In this document: positions 18,081-26,171 of the stretch, piece after piece | Layout: each line of letters starts with the position of its first letter | How positions within the stretch are numbered: the stretch's first letter is position 1 | DNA from: Chloroflexi bacterium TSY | GTDB lineage: Bacteria; Chloroflexota; Anaerolineae; Caldilineales; Caldilineaceae | Reading direction: 5' to 3' | Length of the DNA stretch: 64,000 bases | NCBI GenBank assembly: GCA_019217005.1 | Contig: JAHBNG010000015.1 | Coordinates: forward strand, 1-64,000 | Notes under the pieces: generated by a model | Told to the model about the DNA's origin: nothing | Database searches by the model: none | What the model saw: the letters and a program-made list of their open reading frames with translations, nothing else | Position numbers and translations under genes: made by a program

Positions 18081-18773
18081 TCACTTCACAAACACACCGA
18101 TTGCGGTATCTAGCTGTGAACAGAATGCCTCTCCATCCTCTTCCTTGCGAAGCTGTTCTTTTATATGGGCTACTCTCTGATCATTTTCCTCATTCTCCGA
18201 AGCCTCAACCAGATCGACAATGGCACGAAAGCCCTGCGCCAACAGACTCTCTACCATCGCATCAGCTTCTCGACCAGACCGTTCAGCTGCATCAAAGCTT
18301 GTGCGTGCTCTATCTAGATCTCCTGTGGCTAATTGCTGAGCGCCGAGCATCCAGTGCGCTCGAGAGAGAGGTAAATTGCCCTTATCCAGTTCCTCTGCTA
18401 ATTCTAGATTCAGATGAGCAGCCTCAAGGCCAAGTGCAATGGCAGTTGGATCAAGAGGCAGATCGGGTTCATCCCAACCGGGCCAGGTAAAGGAGGCTAG
18501 ATTGTACGCAATTCCCTTTGCGCTGCTGCGTAAATCGTAGGCCAATTTGGAATCCCTTGTATCATATTCGAGGGCCCGTAACAAGCCATACTGAATGCCT
18601 GCTAGGGCCATACCAATCGTCGCAGAAATGTCTTTCTTTTTCCAGTAAAGATGCGAGACAAGATCGAAATAGCCCCCCATCACACTTTGTGGATCGTCTT
18701 GACGATTCCATTTTTCAATCACGGCAAAGAGATTTTGTTCCTTCAGAATTTGGAGAATATCGTCTACTTTCAT
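18081..18773 (-). CDS. Hypothetical all-helical (TPR-like) protein, 230 aa
   Basis: No catalytic motif is visible. The sequence has repeated helical pairs with Ala/Leu spacing (ALGLEAAHLNLELAEELDKG, ARTSFDAAERSGREADAM), consistent with a tetratricopeptide-like scaffold. It precedes and is translationally coupled with the VOC protein gene, so the two probably serve one function. Upstream there is a family C MITE within 25 bp of the start. Confidence 0.65.
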   Translation of the reverse strand: MKVDDILQILKEQNLFAVIEKWNRQDDPQSVMGGYFDLVSHLYWKKKDISATIGMALAGIQYGLLRALEYDTRDSKLAYDLRSSAKGIAYNLASFTWPGWDEPDLPLDPTAIALGLEAAHLNLELAEELDKGNLPLSRAHWMLGAQQLATGDLDRARTSFDAAERSGREADAMVESLLAQGFRAIVDLVEASENEENDQRVAHIKEQLRKEEDGEAFCSQLDTAIGVFVK

Positions 18774-18796
18774 GATCTACTTTCCTTTTTAAATTT

Positions 18797-18875
18797 GAGT
18801 GTGTACCACAAAGTGTGCAAATGGGCACCGCTCAGTCAGAAAATCGGTTGCATTTACATACTTTGGGACACACTC
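18797..18875 (+). mobile_element. MITE family C, copy 2 (~79 bp)
   Basis: Inverted ends GAGTGTGTACCACAAAGTGTG and ATACTTTGGGACACACTC enclose ~40 bp. Same family as 7901-7976 and 40600-40677. It sits immediately upstream of the 230-aa hypothetical gene, where it could alter its promoter. Confidence 0.7.
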
Positions 18876-18963
18876 CTCGAATTGTTCATGCAACATACGG
18901 ACCCACCGGAAAAGCTCATTCTCTTCAGGGCGAGTTCCACTCTTTGTTGTGGATTTATCAATT

Positions 18964-19965
18964 TTATCTGGAAAAGATCCACAAAACTTGTGTGATTAAA
19001 AATTCACAAAATTCATGTTGATTCAGCCAACAAAAGATACCGAAACCAAAAAAAATAAATATTAGTAAGAAACCAAGAAACAGGAATGGAGGTACAAGTC
19101 CCAATGATCGATCTTGTGGATAGATGTTAATATAAAGATCCCGTAATCCGGTAGATGGTGACATCAAATTTGAAATGACTGAACTTTGCTCCTTTTTTGT
19201 CGGCTCTTTTTCTATCTGCTTGTTCACTACAATCGGTTTGGGATCATTTTTCCGTTTTTCCGCTTTGGCCGCAGATGGGACGAACTCAATACTGCTTTCA
19301 ACTCGGAAATCTCGACCGGTAAGAATACGATACCAGTCTGATGCGTCTTGGACCAGCCCCCCGACTTGCTTGCGCATCAGTGTGATGCTTTCGACAAAGT
19401 CATGATATTGAGCCAGAAAATCATAAGCAGCCAGAAAACTCAAGCCGATGACAAAGCTGCCTCGTTTGATGGTGACATTGACCATTAAGCGTCTACGATG
19501 GGCCTTCTCGAGTTGCTTCGCATAGCGAAATACACTCTCTTCTAAAATCTGACAAGGGGTTTTCCGTCGTCTTGATGACGATTCCTGTCTCGTAATCATC
19601 ATCGGTTGATCGAGAAACTGACTAAACGTACCTGGATCAACTGGATCCTCGAGCTTAAATTTAATGCGCGCCACTGGCTTCCACTGCGTTTCTGGTGGCA
19701 AGCCATGCTGTCGATCTGCGTGATATGGCAGTTTTGTACGAAACGGAGCCAAACTAATTGCCAAAAGGGATAAAATCCTCGGCAGGAAAGGGCTCACCCA
19801 GGTTGTGAGCAATCCGGATAATAATGCGCTGCCAAAGACAAGTAGAATCAACCGTACAGCATTGTCGGTCATCCATCCAACTGAATATGCAACAAGAACG
19901 CAAATCAGAAAAATCGTACTGAGAATGCCAATTTGCAGGCCAATTGATCGAGTAAATCCGCTCAT
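18964..19965 (-). CDS. Hypothetical membrane protein, 333 aa
   Basis: Two hydrophobic helices at the N-terminus (about residues 9-33 and 37-60), a basic soluble middle region, and a third very hydrophobic helix (FLFLGFLLIFIFFGFGIFCW) near the C-terminus. The middle contains a helical segment with SRRRK and AHRRRL patches. No known domain was recognised. ATG 19965 is the first in the frame; the ribosome-binding site is weak. It stands alone between intergenic regions. Confidence 0.65.
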   Translation of the reverse strand: MSGFTRSIGLQIGILSTIFLICVLVAYSVGWMTDNAVRLILLVFGSALLSGLLTTWVSPFLPRILSLLAISLAPFRTKLPYHADRQHGLPPETQWKPVARIKFKLEDPVDPGTFSQFLDQPMMITRQESSSRRRKTPCQILEESVFRYAKQLEKAHRRRLMVNVTIKRGSFVIGLSFLAAYDFLAQYHDFVESITLMRKQVGGLVQDASDWYRILTGRDFRVESSIEFVPSAAKAEKRKNDPKPIVVNKQIEKEPTKKEQSSVISNLMSPSTGLRDLYINIYPQDRSLGLVPPFLFLGFLLIFIFFGFGIFCWLNQHEFCEFLITQVLWIFSR

Positions 19966-20307
19966 GGGGTGGTGGGTTTATCACAGGTGGATCTCCATCA
20001 ATGCGCTGCAAAGTTGTACAAATATTGTAGATGGACCGAGATAGACTGAATCAGGTTACGTGGCAGCAATTTCTACCATCTCAACCGGACGCTATAAACT
20101 ACATAAAAATATAACGTATACTCTCATTTTAGAACACATGTTCTATTTGGTCAATTCGCAATAAGGCTGTAATGAAAACATAAGGTTTCCCAGATTTCGA
20201 GAATTCCTTTTGGTTGACGCTCTACATCAGCCATGATACACTTGAACAGAATTGTAATCACTGCACTGTTCAGGAATCGAAGGAACGAAAAGGGAGAACA
20301 GATCCGT
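19966..20307. other. ~340-bp gene-free region
   Basis: AT-rich spacer between divergent genes. Apart from AGGGAGAA upstream of ATG 20308 no promoter, hairpin or repeat could be assigned with confidence. Confidence 0.5.
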
Positions 20308-21363
20308 ATGAAGTCAAAAATTCTTATCCTGTGCCTATCGCTTCTTCTAACCATTTCCGGCTGTTTGGCTGTATTACCCAGACCTGATGCGGATCCGGTT
20401 TACATTCCAATCCTGATTCCACATACACCAACACCTCGTCTAACACAAACACCTGCCCGCATTGCGCAAGGAGCTCCCATCACTGCTACCCTAACGATGA
20501 CGACAACGGCTGTTGTTTCTGCAACAGGTACGATCACGGGAACACCGAAAGCTACGGTGACGATGACGGGAACAATTACTGAAACACCAACCACGACGCG
20601 TACTTCTGTCGCAACTGGCACACGCCGCAGCACACCTACTTCGGATACAACGCCAACCCGCTCGGCGACACGACGTCCAACATCAAGACCCACATCGAAA
20701 CCAACGAAAGCACCAACCACAGCACCGACCAAGGTTGCAACGAAAAAGCCACCAGCAACTCGTACGCCAGCCCCTCCATCAAAACCAACTGCCGTACCCG
20801 TCGACACGGTTTTCGTACGGAGTCACACGAGTCTTTCCATTGGGCCAGATATGTTCGTCGTTGGCGAGGTGATGAATGGGGTGGATTATCCAGTTTTCGG
20901 AGTACGTATTATCGCCGCGTTCTATGACAGCAATGGCAACCTTGTCGGGGCAAATGAGGTTGAAACGATGCTTCCTCGCATAGAGGCTGGCTTACCCAGT
21001 CCTTTTAAGCTGAAGGTAGGCGAAGCATCCAATGTAGATCGCTATGAATTGACCGTGGCCTGGGACGAATTCACGGTTGTAAACTATGAAGAGATGACGG
21101 TCTTGACTCAGGATTATAGCGATGAGGAAAGGTTGGAAGTCTTTGGTGACATTCGCAACGATGGCTCAACTGCCGTAAATGATGTCCGGATTGTGGTGAC
21201 CTTTTATGATGCATCTGGCGAAGTGATCGACAATGTTGTTGGAGTTGCTGAGGAAATTCAGTTGGATCCAGGGCAGCGAACGTCTTATACGATTGAGATA
21301 CCAACGGCGGTGGATTTTCAGAGTTTTGTCGTGCAATCCCAGGCGCGATTGGCGCTTTACTAG
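20308..21363 (+). CDS. Lipoprotein with Thr/Pro-rich linker and two FxLYD-type domains
   Basis: The 351-aa product starts at ATG 20308 behind AGGGAGAA. Its signal peptide ends in the lipobox LTISGC, so it should be lipid-anchored. Residues ~45-180 form a long Thr/Pro/Lys/Arg linker (many TPT, TKAPTT units), probably a flexible and perhaps glycosylated stalk. Two beta-rich repeats follow, each with a V-x-G-E/D-I/V-x-N-D/G-x(6)-V pattern and an FYD motif (AAFYDSNGNLVGANE, VTFYDASGEVIDNV), as in FxLYD domains. It displays binding modules outside the membrane; the ligand is unknown. The ORF track's upstream extension lacks a ribosome-binding site. Confidence 0.8.
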   Translation: MKSKILILCLSLLLTISGCLAVLPRPDADPVYIPILIPHTPTPRLTQTPARIAQGAPITATLTMTTTAVVSATGTITGTPKATVTMTGTITETPTTTRTSVATGTRRSTPTSDTTPTRSATRRPTSRPTSKPTKAPTTAPTKVATKKPPATRTPAPPSKPTAVPVDTVFVRSHTSLSIGPDMFVVGEVMNGVDYPVFGVRIIAAFYDSNGNLVGANEVETMLPRIEAGLPSPFKLKVGEASNVDRYELTVAWDEFTVVNYEEMTVLTQDYSDEERLEVFGDIRNDGSTAVNDVRIVVTFYDASGEVIDNVVGVAEEIQLDPGQRTSYTIEIPTAVDFQSFVVQSQARLALY

Positions 21364-21394
21364 AAAGGATCTGGGCAGCTACCCATTAGCCATC

Positions 21395-21904
21395 TTGTCG
21401 ATTCGAATATCTGGTGAAGATGTGGTAATCGATCTGAGAGTAAGTGTTGACGCCAATACAGTAGACATAGAATCAAAAGAAGCTGGATTTACTCAGAACA
21501 TTTCAAATACGATCCTCATTGACACAGCATCAAACAAAATCTATTCGATCGGAAGAACAGCTGATGAGATTGCGAAAGATTCACCTGAAATCTGGGCAAA
21601 TCGCTCTGTAACGATGTCATTCTTCACAATATTCAACAGCGAAGAGTTCAACGAGGCGCATACAGAAGCAGCATTACGATTTTACCTGTCGGCCATTCAT
21701 CACGAAGCAAGAACTTTTTGGGGCGTTTTCTTTTTTGGTTGGCTTGATCAATTCATACTTACTCTAGAGTTTGAACGGTATGAACAGGTTGGGGAGACTG
21801 AAAAGAAACGGTTCGAAGACTGGATTCTAAGAGGAACTGGGAAGCATATCAAATCCCTGGTCATCAATGGAAGTAAGATAGACACCACCTCGAATTCACG
21901 CTAA
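21395..21904 (+). CDS. Hypothetical protein, ~170 aa
   Basis: A clear coding stretch downstream of the lipoprotein gene. The start is uncertain: I use TTG 21395 because the frame upstream overlaps the lipoprotein gene in another frame and no ATG is available; a start at CTG 21371 is possible. The product has an acidic beta-rich first half (IRISGEDVVIDLRVSVDANT) and a helical second half with aromatic residues (HHEARTFWGVFFFGWLDQF). No domain is recognised. It ends just before a palindromic element with a 23-bp stem that may terminate transcription. Confidence 0.5.
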   Translation: MSIRISGEDVVIDLRVSVDANTVDIESKEAGFTQNISNTILIDTASNKIYSIGRTADEIAKDSPEIWANRSVTMSFFTIFNSEEFNEAHTEAALRFYLSAIHHEARTFWGVFFFGWLDQFILTLEFERYEQVGETEKKRFEDWILRGTGKHIKSLVINGSKIDTTSNSR

Positions 21905-22085
21905 ATTCAGGTCTACGCGACAAAGTGTACCAAAGGAAGCGACTGAAGGCACCGAACCGGGCTTGAGAGCCGAGCGTCCACCTGCGTGGACGAATCCAGA
22001 GGCCGTCCACGCAGGTGGACGCTCGGTTTTGCCCAGAACATGGTTTCAACCTGTTCTCCCATTTTCTCGCGTAGACCCCTAAATT
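21904..22085. repeat. Palindromic element family D, copy 1, with 23-bp perfect hairpin
   Basis: Ends match as inverted repeats around GTCTACGCGA (21911) and TCGCGTAGAC (22067-22076), flanked by TAAATTC on both sides. The interior holds the perfect 23-bp stem 21970-21992/22004-22026 (CCGAGCGTCCACCTGCG...), followed by TTTT, which would work as a terminator for the upstream gene. Copy 2 at 37342-37470 shares the ends but has a different inner stem. Confidence 0.75.
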
Positions 22086-22116
22086 CTCTCAATAATACGA
22101 TAGTTCGAGAAGTGTT

Positions 22117-23106
22117 TTATTCTCCAAACAGCGTTCCCAACTCTTCGCGTGCCAGTTCCGACTGATCCTCATACAGATAGCATGACGCTACTTGCTTTCC
22201 CTCAAGCTGATAAAGTGGTGGTGGACTTTGACGGCATTGGGGCATGGCATGGGGACAACGTGGCGCAAATTTACAACCAATGCCCGTTTCGGCTGACTCA
22301 CCATCGACAGCGATGATCTCTTGTTGGCCCCACTGTTGATTGAGGTCCGGCCAGGGAATCGAGTCGATGAGCAACTGTGTGTAGGGGTGTTGGGGATTGG
22401 TAATGACTTGCTCCACGTCTCCTGCCTCCATCACCGAGCCTTTGTAGAGGATAATAATGTGATCGCTGACGTGATAGGCTGTTGTCAGATCGTGGGTAAT
22501 GTAGAGGATTGTGATGTTGTGTTCTCGGTTGAGCGCATGAAGCGTCTCCAGAATCGTGGCTCGCAGCGAGGCATCCACCATCGATACCAGTTCATCTGCG
22601 ATCAACAGCTTAGGTTTTAAGAGAAGAGCACGTGCCACCACCATACGCTGTCGTTGACCACCGCTCAGTTGATGGGGAAAGCGGCCCAAGATTTCGCCCG
22701 GTCGTAGTCCAACGCTTTCCAATGCTTCCTCGATTAGTTGCTTGCCCTCTTTTTTAGATTTGGCCAGCTTGAAGTTGGCTAACGGTACCTCTAGAATATG
22801 ATCGACCTTGTAAAAAGGATTATAGACGGCAAAAGGATCCTGAAAGACAGCCTGTACCTCATGGCGAAATTGAAAGCGCTGTTGCCGCGTCATATTATGT
22901 ATGTCTTGTCCAGCATAGAGAATCTGGCCCTCACTTGGATCCAGAAAACCCATAGACATCAGCCCTAAAGTCGTCTTGCCACTTTCACCAGCCACAGCAA
23001 TAATACTTGGCGACTCCGCATTAACGTGAAAAGAAATATCGTCCAAGGCAATTGTGCCACCTTTAAAGACTTTTGTTACATTCTGGAGTTCTAAGAGGTT
23101 GGACAT
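22117..23106 (-). CDS. dppF: Peptide ABC transporter ATP-binding protein (DppF/OppF type) with a shortened P-loop
   Basis: A 329-aa nucleotide-binding subunit. The signature LSGGQRQRMVVARAL, Walker B (KLLIADELVSMVD; Glu where many homologues have the EPTSALD form), and the C-terminal oligopeptide-permease extension with Cys residues (GCKFAPRCPHAMPQC) are present. The Walker A is odd: the sequence reads VAGESGKTTL where the family has GESGxGKTTL, a clean two-residue in-frame deletion that removes part of the phosphate loop. ATP binding should be impaired unless the partner DppD carries the cycle. It is the last gene of the five-gene operon; substrates would be di/oligopeptides or related compounds. 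Confidence 0.88.
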   Translation of the reverse strand: MSNLLELQNVTKVFKGGTIALDDISFHVNAESPSIIAVAGESGKTTLGLMSMGFLDPSEGQILYAGQDIHNMTRQQRFQFRHEVQAVFQDPFAVYNPFYKVDHILEVPLANFKLAKSKKEGKQLIEEALESVGLRPGEILGRFPHQLSGGQRQRMVVARALLLKPKLLIADELVSMVDASLRATILETLHALNREHNITILYITHDLTTAYHVSDHIIILYKGSVMEAGDVEQVITNPQHPYTQLLIDSIPWPDLNQQWGQQEIIAVDGESAETGIGCKFAPRCPHAMPQCRQSPPPLYQLEGKQVASCYLYEDQSELAREELGTLFGE

Positions 23107-23177
23107 AGGTAAGTGTACTTATGTTGATCTGGGTCTATAGAGCGGGTAGGGGGAACTGAGTTGTGTATCTCCATACT

Positions 23178-24146
23178 TTACACACCTTCTTCGTACAGGT
23201 GACACGACGCCCACCGCCCTTCTCCATATTGTTGAAAGATAGGTGCCTTTTGCGAACAGACATCTATTACTTTTGCACAACGGGTATGAAAGACACAACC
23301 GGATGGCAGTTCGAGTAGCGATGGTGTGATACCAGAGAGACCATGAAATTGGCCCTTGTTTGCGAGAATCGGAAGACTGCTGATAAGAGCTTGGGTATAA
23401 GGGTGCAACGCATCAGTGAAGATATCTTTCACGGTTCCCAACTCCATCATCTCCCCTGCGTACATGACGGCGATGCGGTCCACAAATTGAGCCATTAAAC
23501 CCATATCGTGTCCAATCAAAATCACAGCACTTCCCATCTGTTCCTGGATACGTCCGATCGTCTGCATCACTTGACGCTGCGTCACGACATCTAGCGCACT
23601 CGTCGGCTCATCGGCAATGATGACCTTGGGTGTCATGACAATGCTGATGGCAATACAAGCGCGCTGCTTCATCCCACCGCTCAATTCATGGGGATACATA
23701 CGACCGACCTTGGGATCGAGTTCAACCGCACGGAGTGCCTCGAGCGCCATCTCGCGCATCTCAATCCGTGTTAGGTTTAGACCATGATCGACCATGCCAT
23801 CCATGATCTGGTCTTCGATGCGCATGACGGGGTTCAGAGAATTCATGGCTCCTTGTGGCACCATGCTGATGCCCGTGCCGCGCATGTTGCGCATTTCTTC
23901 ATCGGAAAGACCAATCAATTCGACGTCATCCAACCAAATCTCGCCGTCGGCAATCTGGCCTGGTGGTTTGATCATGCGCAGAATGGCCAACGCAAGTGTC
24001 GACTTGCCAGAGCCTGATTCGCCCACAAGACCCAACCGCTCTCCGGGATATAGTTCAAATGACGTTTGGCGAGAGGCTTCCACGACGCCTGCATCAGTAT
24101 GATATTCAACATCCAGATTCTTGACTTGTAAAACAGGATTACTCAT
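23178..24146 (-). CDS. dppD: Peptide ABC transporter ATP-binding protein (DppD/OppD type)
   Basis: A 322-aa nucleotide-binding subunit with intact Walker A (GLVGESGSGKSTLALA), signature (LSGGMKQRACIAIS), Walker B (KVIIADEPTSALDVV) and the C-terminal Cys-containing permease-binding extension (SGCVFHTRCAKVIDVC). It forms a heterodimer with the DppF-like subunit on the DppBC membrane pair. ATG 24146 is 30 bp after the dppC stop; the gap to dppF is ~70 bp. Confidence 0.93.
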   Translation of the reverse strand: MSNPVLQVKNLDVEYHTDAGVVEASRQTSFELYPGERLGLVGESGSGKSTLALAILRMIKPPGQIADGEIWLDDVELIGLSDEEMRNMRGTGISMVPQGAMNSLNPVMRIEDQIMDGMVDHGLNLTRIEMREMALEALRAVELDPKVGRMYPHELSGGMKQRACIAISIVMTPKVIIADEPTSALDVVTQRQVMQTIGRIQEQMGSAVILIGHDMGLMAQFVDRIAVMYAGEMMELGTVKDIFTDALHPYTQALISSLPILANKGQFHGLSGITPSLLELPSGCVFHTRCAKVIDVCSQKAPIFQQYGEGRWASCHLYEEGV

Positions 24147-24176
24147 AAAACTAAGATATCTTTAGACCGTTATCAT

Positions 24177-25076
24177 TTACGCAGATCGACGTACCCGCGG
24201 ATTCGCTACCTCGTCCAGCCCAATGGAGATCATGAAGAGCATGACGAAGACCAGAGCTATGATGGTTACTGGTACTGTGACCCACCACCAGAGCCCCTGC
24301 ACAAAAGCGCCCTGATTCATCATCAAATAAATGGTAGCTCCTAGAGTTGGTTCATTTAATGGCCCGAGTCCCAGACCAAAAAGACCAATGGATGCATAGA
24401 TTGCACCCGTTACAGCCCCCACTAAGCTTGCACCCAAATAGGGTAGCAGATTGGGGATTAGTTCACGAATGATGATACCGACACTACTCATTCCATTCAG
24501 ACGGGCCATCATCACATAGGGCCGTTCGCGCATCGTTAGCACCTGCGAACGAATCACGCGAGCTGGTCCACGCCACGATATCACTGAGATAATCAGAGCC
24601 ATTTCCGTCAGGCCAACTGCCTTTGCACCCAAAGTGGTGGCAATCACAATCAAAATCATCAATCCAGGAACGGTCAGCAACACATCCACCATCCAGCGGA
24701 TAATGGCATCATACCAACCACCATAAAACGCTGATGTAAAGCCAAGAAACGTCCCAATTAGAATACCAATGACGCCAGCCAATAGGCCAATCCGCAACGT
24801 CAACCACGTCCCCGTAATTGCAACTGCAAAGAGATCACGCCCTTGTGAATCGGTCCCAAATGGATGGGACGTTGGCTCACAATCTGGGTTGGCTGGCGGA
24901 CAATAAGAGAGCGTTGGTGCGACCCGTGCTGGCGATGAGAGAGGCTCTGCATTTTTTGGATCGATGTAATATGAGCCGATTACGGAAAAAAGAATCAGAA
25001 AGAGCAAAATACCCAACCCAATCGCCAGAGTCCAATTCCGAATGATATAGCGCCAAATAAGGTTAAGTCGATTCAC
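24177..25076 (-). CDS. dppC: Peptide ABC transporter permease (DppC/OppC type)
   Basis: A 299-aa permease with an N-terminal membrane anchor, a periplasmic loop including CPPANPDC that could form a disulfide, and five more membrane segments. The cytoplasmic coupling loop is at MRERPYVMMARLNGMSSVGI. Translation starts at GTG 25076, whose G is shared with the dppB stop (TAGTG), so translation is coupled. Confidence 0.92.
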   Translation of the reverse strand: MNRLNLIWRYIIRNWTLAIGLGILLFLILFSVIGSYYIDPKNAEPLSSPARVAPTLSYCPPANPDCEPTSHPFGTDSQGRDLFAVAITGTWLTLRIGLLAGVIGILIGTFLGFTSAFYGGWYDAIIRWMVDVLLTVPGLMILIVIATTLGAKAVGLTEMALIISVISWRGPARVIRSQVLTMRERPYVMMARLNGMSSVGIIIRELIPNLLPYLGASLVGAVTGAIYASIGLFGLGLGPLNEPTLGATIYLMMNQGAFVQGLWWWVTVPVTIIALVFVMLFMISIGLDEVANPRVRRSA

Positions 25077-26086
25077 TACTGCCCCTCATAGGTAATTCGC
25101 GGGTCTAAGAGCGGATAGATCATGTCCATAATAAACATAGCGATGGCGATGCTGACAATAATCATCAAGACGATACCGTAGACAACAAAATAGTCTAACT
25201 GACTGATGGCACGAGCCAATAGTGTACCAACGCCGGGATATTGGAAGACAAGCTCCACAAGCACAGAGCCAGAAACTAGAAAGCTAAAGGTGAGCGCCAA
25301 ACCTGTGACTTGAGGCAACATCGCGTTGCGCATGGCGTACTTATAAAACAGTCGCCAGTCTTTCAACCCTTTGGCCTCACCAAATGTCATATAATCTTCG
25401 CCCTGAACCGTCACCATCATGCCCCGCATCCCGATCACCCAACCGCCCATACTTGTCAGGACAATGGCCAGACCGGGCAAGATTGAATGTTTGAATACTT
25501 CCAGCATAAATGAGATACTCATGTTCGGGATCGTACTGATCCCATAGCCACGCCCAAGCGGTAATAGTTTGGCCTGAAACGCAACAAAATAGATCAAAAG
25601 AAGAGCCAAGATATACGCTGGAATGGCGCCCAGGATCAAAAATGAGGGCAATAAATATCGAACAAAGTTTGAGGCTTTTGGCCAGCCCATCAGTGCCCCC
25701 AAAATTGTCCCGAGTAAAAAAGCAATAATGGTGGCTGTCGTCAACAGACCAATTGTCCAGGGTAGCGCTTCGCCGACAAGCTCGATCACTGTCGTCGGAA
25801 AACTGGCAATTGAATAACCCAAATCTAACCGAAGTACATCGCCAATATAGTTAAAATACTGGATAATGAGCGGCTGATCGAGACCAAATTTGGCCTCGTA
25901 GGATTTGACCATTGCATCGAATCCTTCATCGATCACGCCACCGCGTGATGCCTCTTCTAACAGCTTCTCGCGCAAAGGGTTACGCGGCGTCAGCTTCGGG
26001 ATGACGAAGTTGATTGTGACTGCTGTCCAGACAATCAACACTAACATGCCAAGGCGTCTAAGGACAAAGGTGAGACTATATCGCAT
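25076..26086 (-). CDS. dppB: Peptide ABC transporter permease (DppB/OppB type)
   Basis: A 336-aa permease with six membrane segments, the DppB-type N-terminal start (RRLGMLVLIVWTAVTINFVI) and the coupling loop GEDYMTFGEAKGLKDWRLFY. It partners with DppC to form the channel. A 12-bp hairpin (26131-26159) separates it from the binding-protein gene. Compare with the broken dppB of the second operon at 56566-57592. Confidence 0.92.
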   Translation of the reverse strand: MRYSLTFVLRRLGMLVLIVWTAVTINFVIPKLTPRNPLREKLLEEASRGGVIDEGFDAMVKSYEAKFGLDQPLIIQYFNYIGDVLRLDLGYSIASFPTTVIELVGEALPWTIGLLTTATIIAFLLGTILGALMGWPKASNFVRYLLPSFLILGAIPAYILALLLIYFVAFQAKLLPLGRGYGISTIPNMSISFMLEVFKHSILPGLAIVLTSMGGWVIGMRGMMVTVQGEDYMTFGEAKGLKDWRLFYKYAMRNAMLPQVTGLALTFSFLVSGSVLVELVFQYPGVGTLLARAISQLDYFVVYGIVLMIIVSIAIAMFIMDMIYPLLDPRITYEGQ

Positions 26087-26130
26087 GGATCGCTCTCGTT
26101 ATTAATATAAATATCCACAAAGAAATTGAA

Positions 26131-26159
26131 GGACGGTTCAGGATACCCCTGAACCGTCC
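26131..26159 (-). terminator. Intercistronic stem-loop (12-bp perfect stem)
   Basis: GGACGGTTCAGG and CCTGAACCGTCC pair across a 5-nt loop, 13 bp after the binding-protein stop. Such structures between the binding-protein and permease genes typically stabilise the first cistron or terminate part of the transcripts, so that binding protein is made in excess. Confidence 0.7.
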
Positions 26160-26171
26160 ATATCCAGCCGA

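Noticed and set aside
20400..20807. 135-aa minus-strand ORF opposite the lipoprotein linker, rich in Val/Gly
   Set aside because: It is an artefact of the Thr/Pro-rich repeat region read on the other strand; no ribosome-binding site or known domain.
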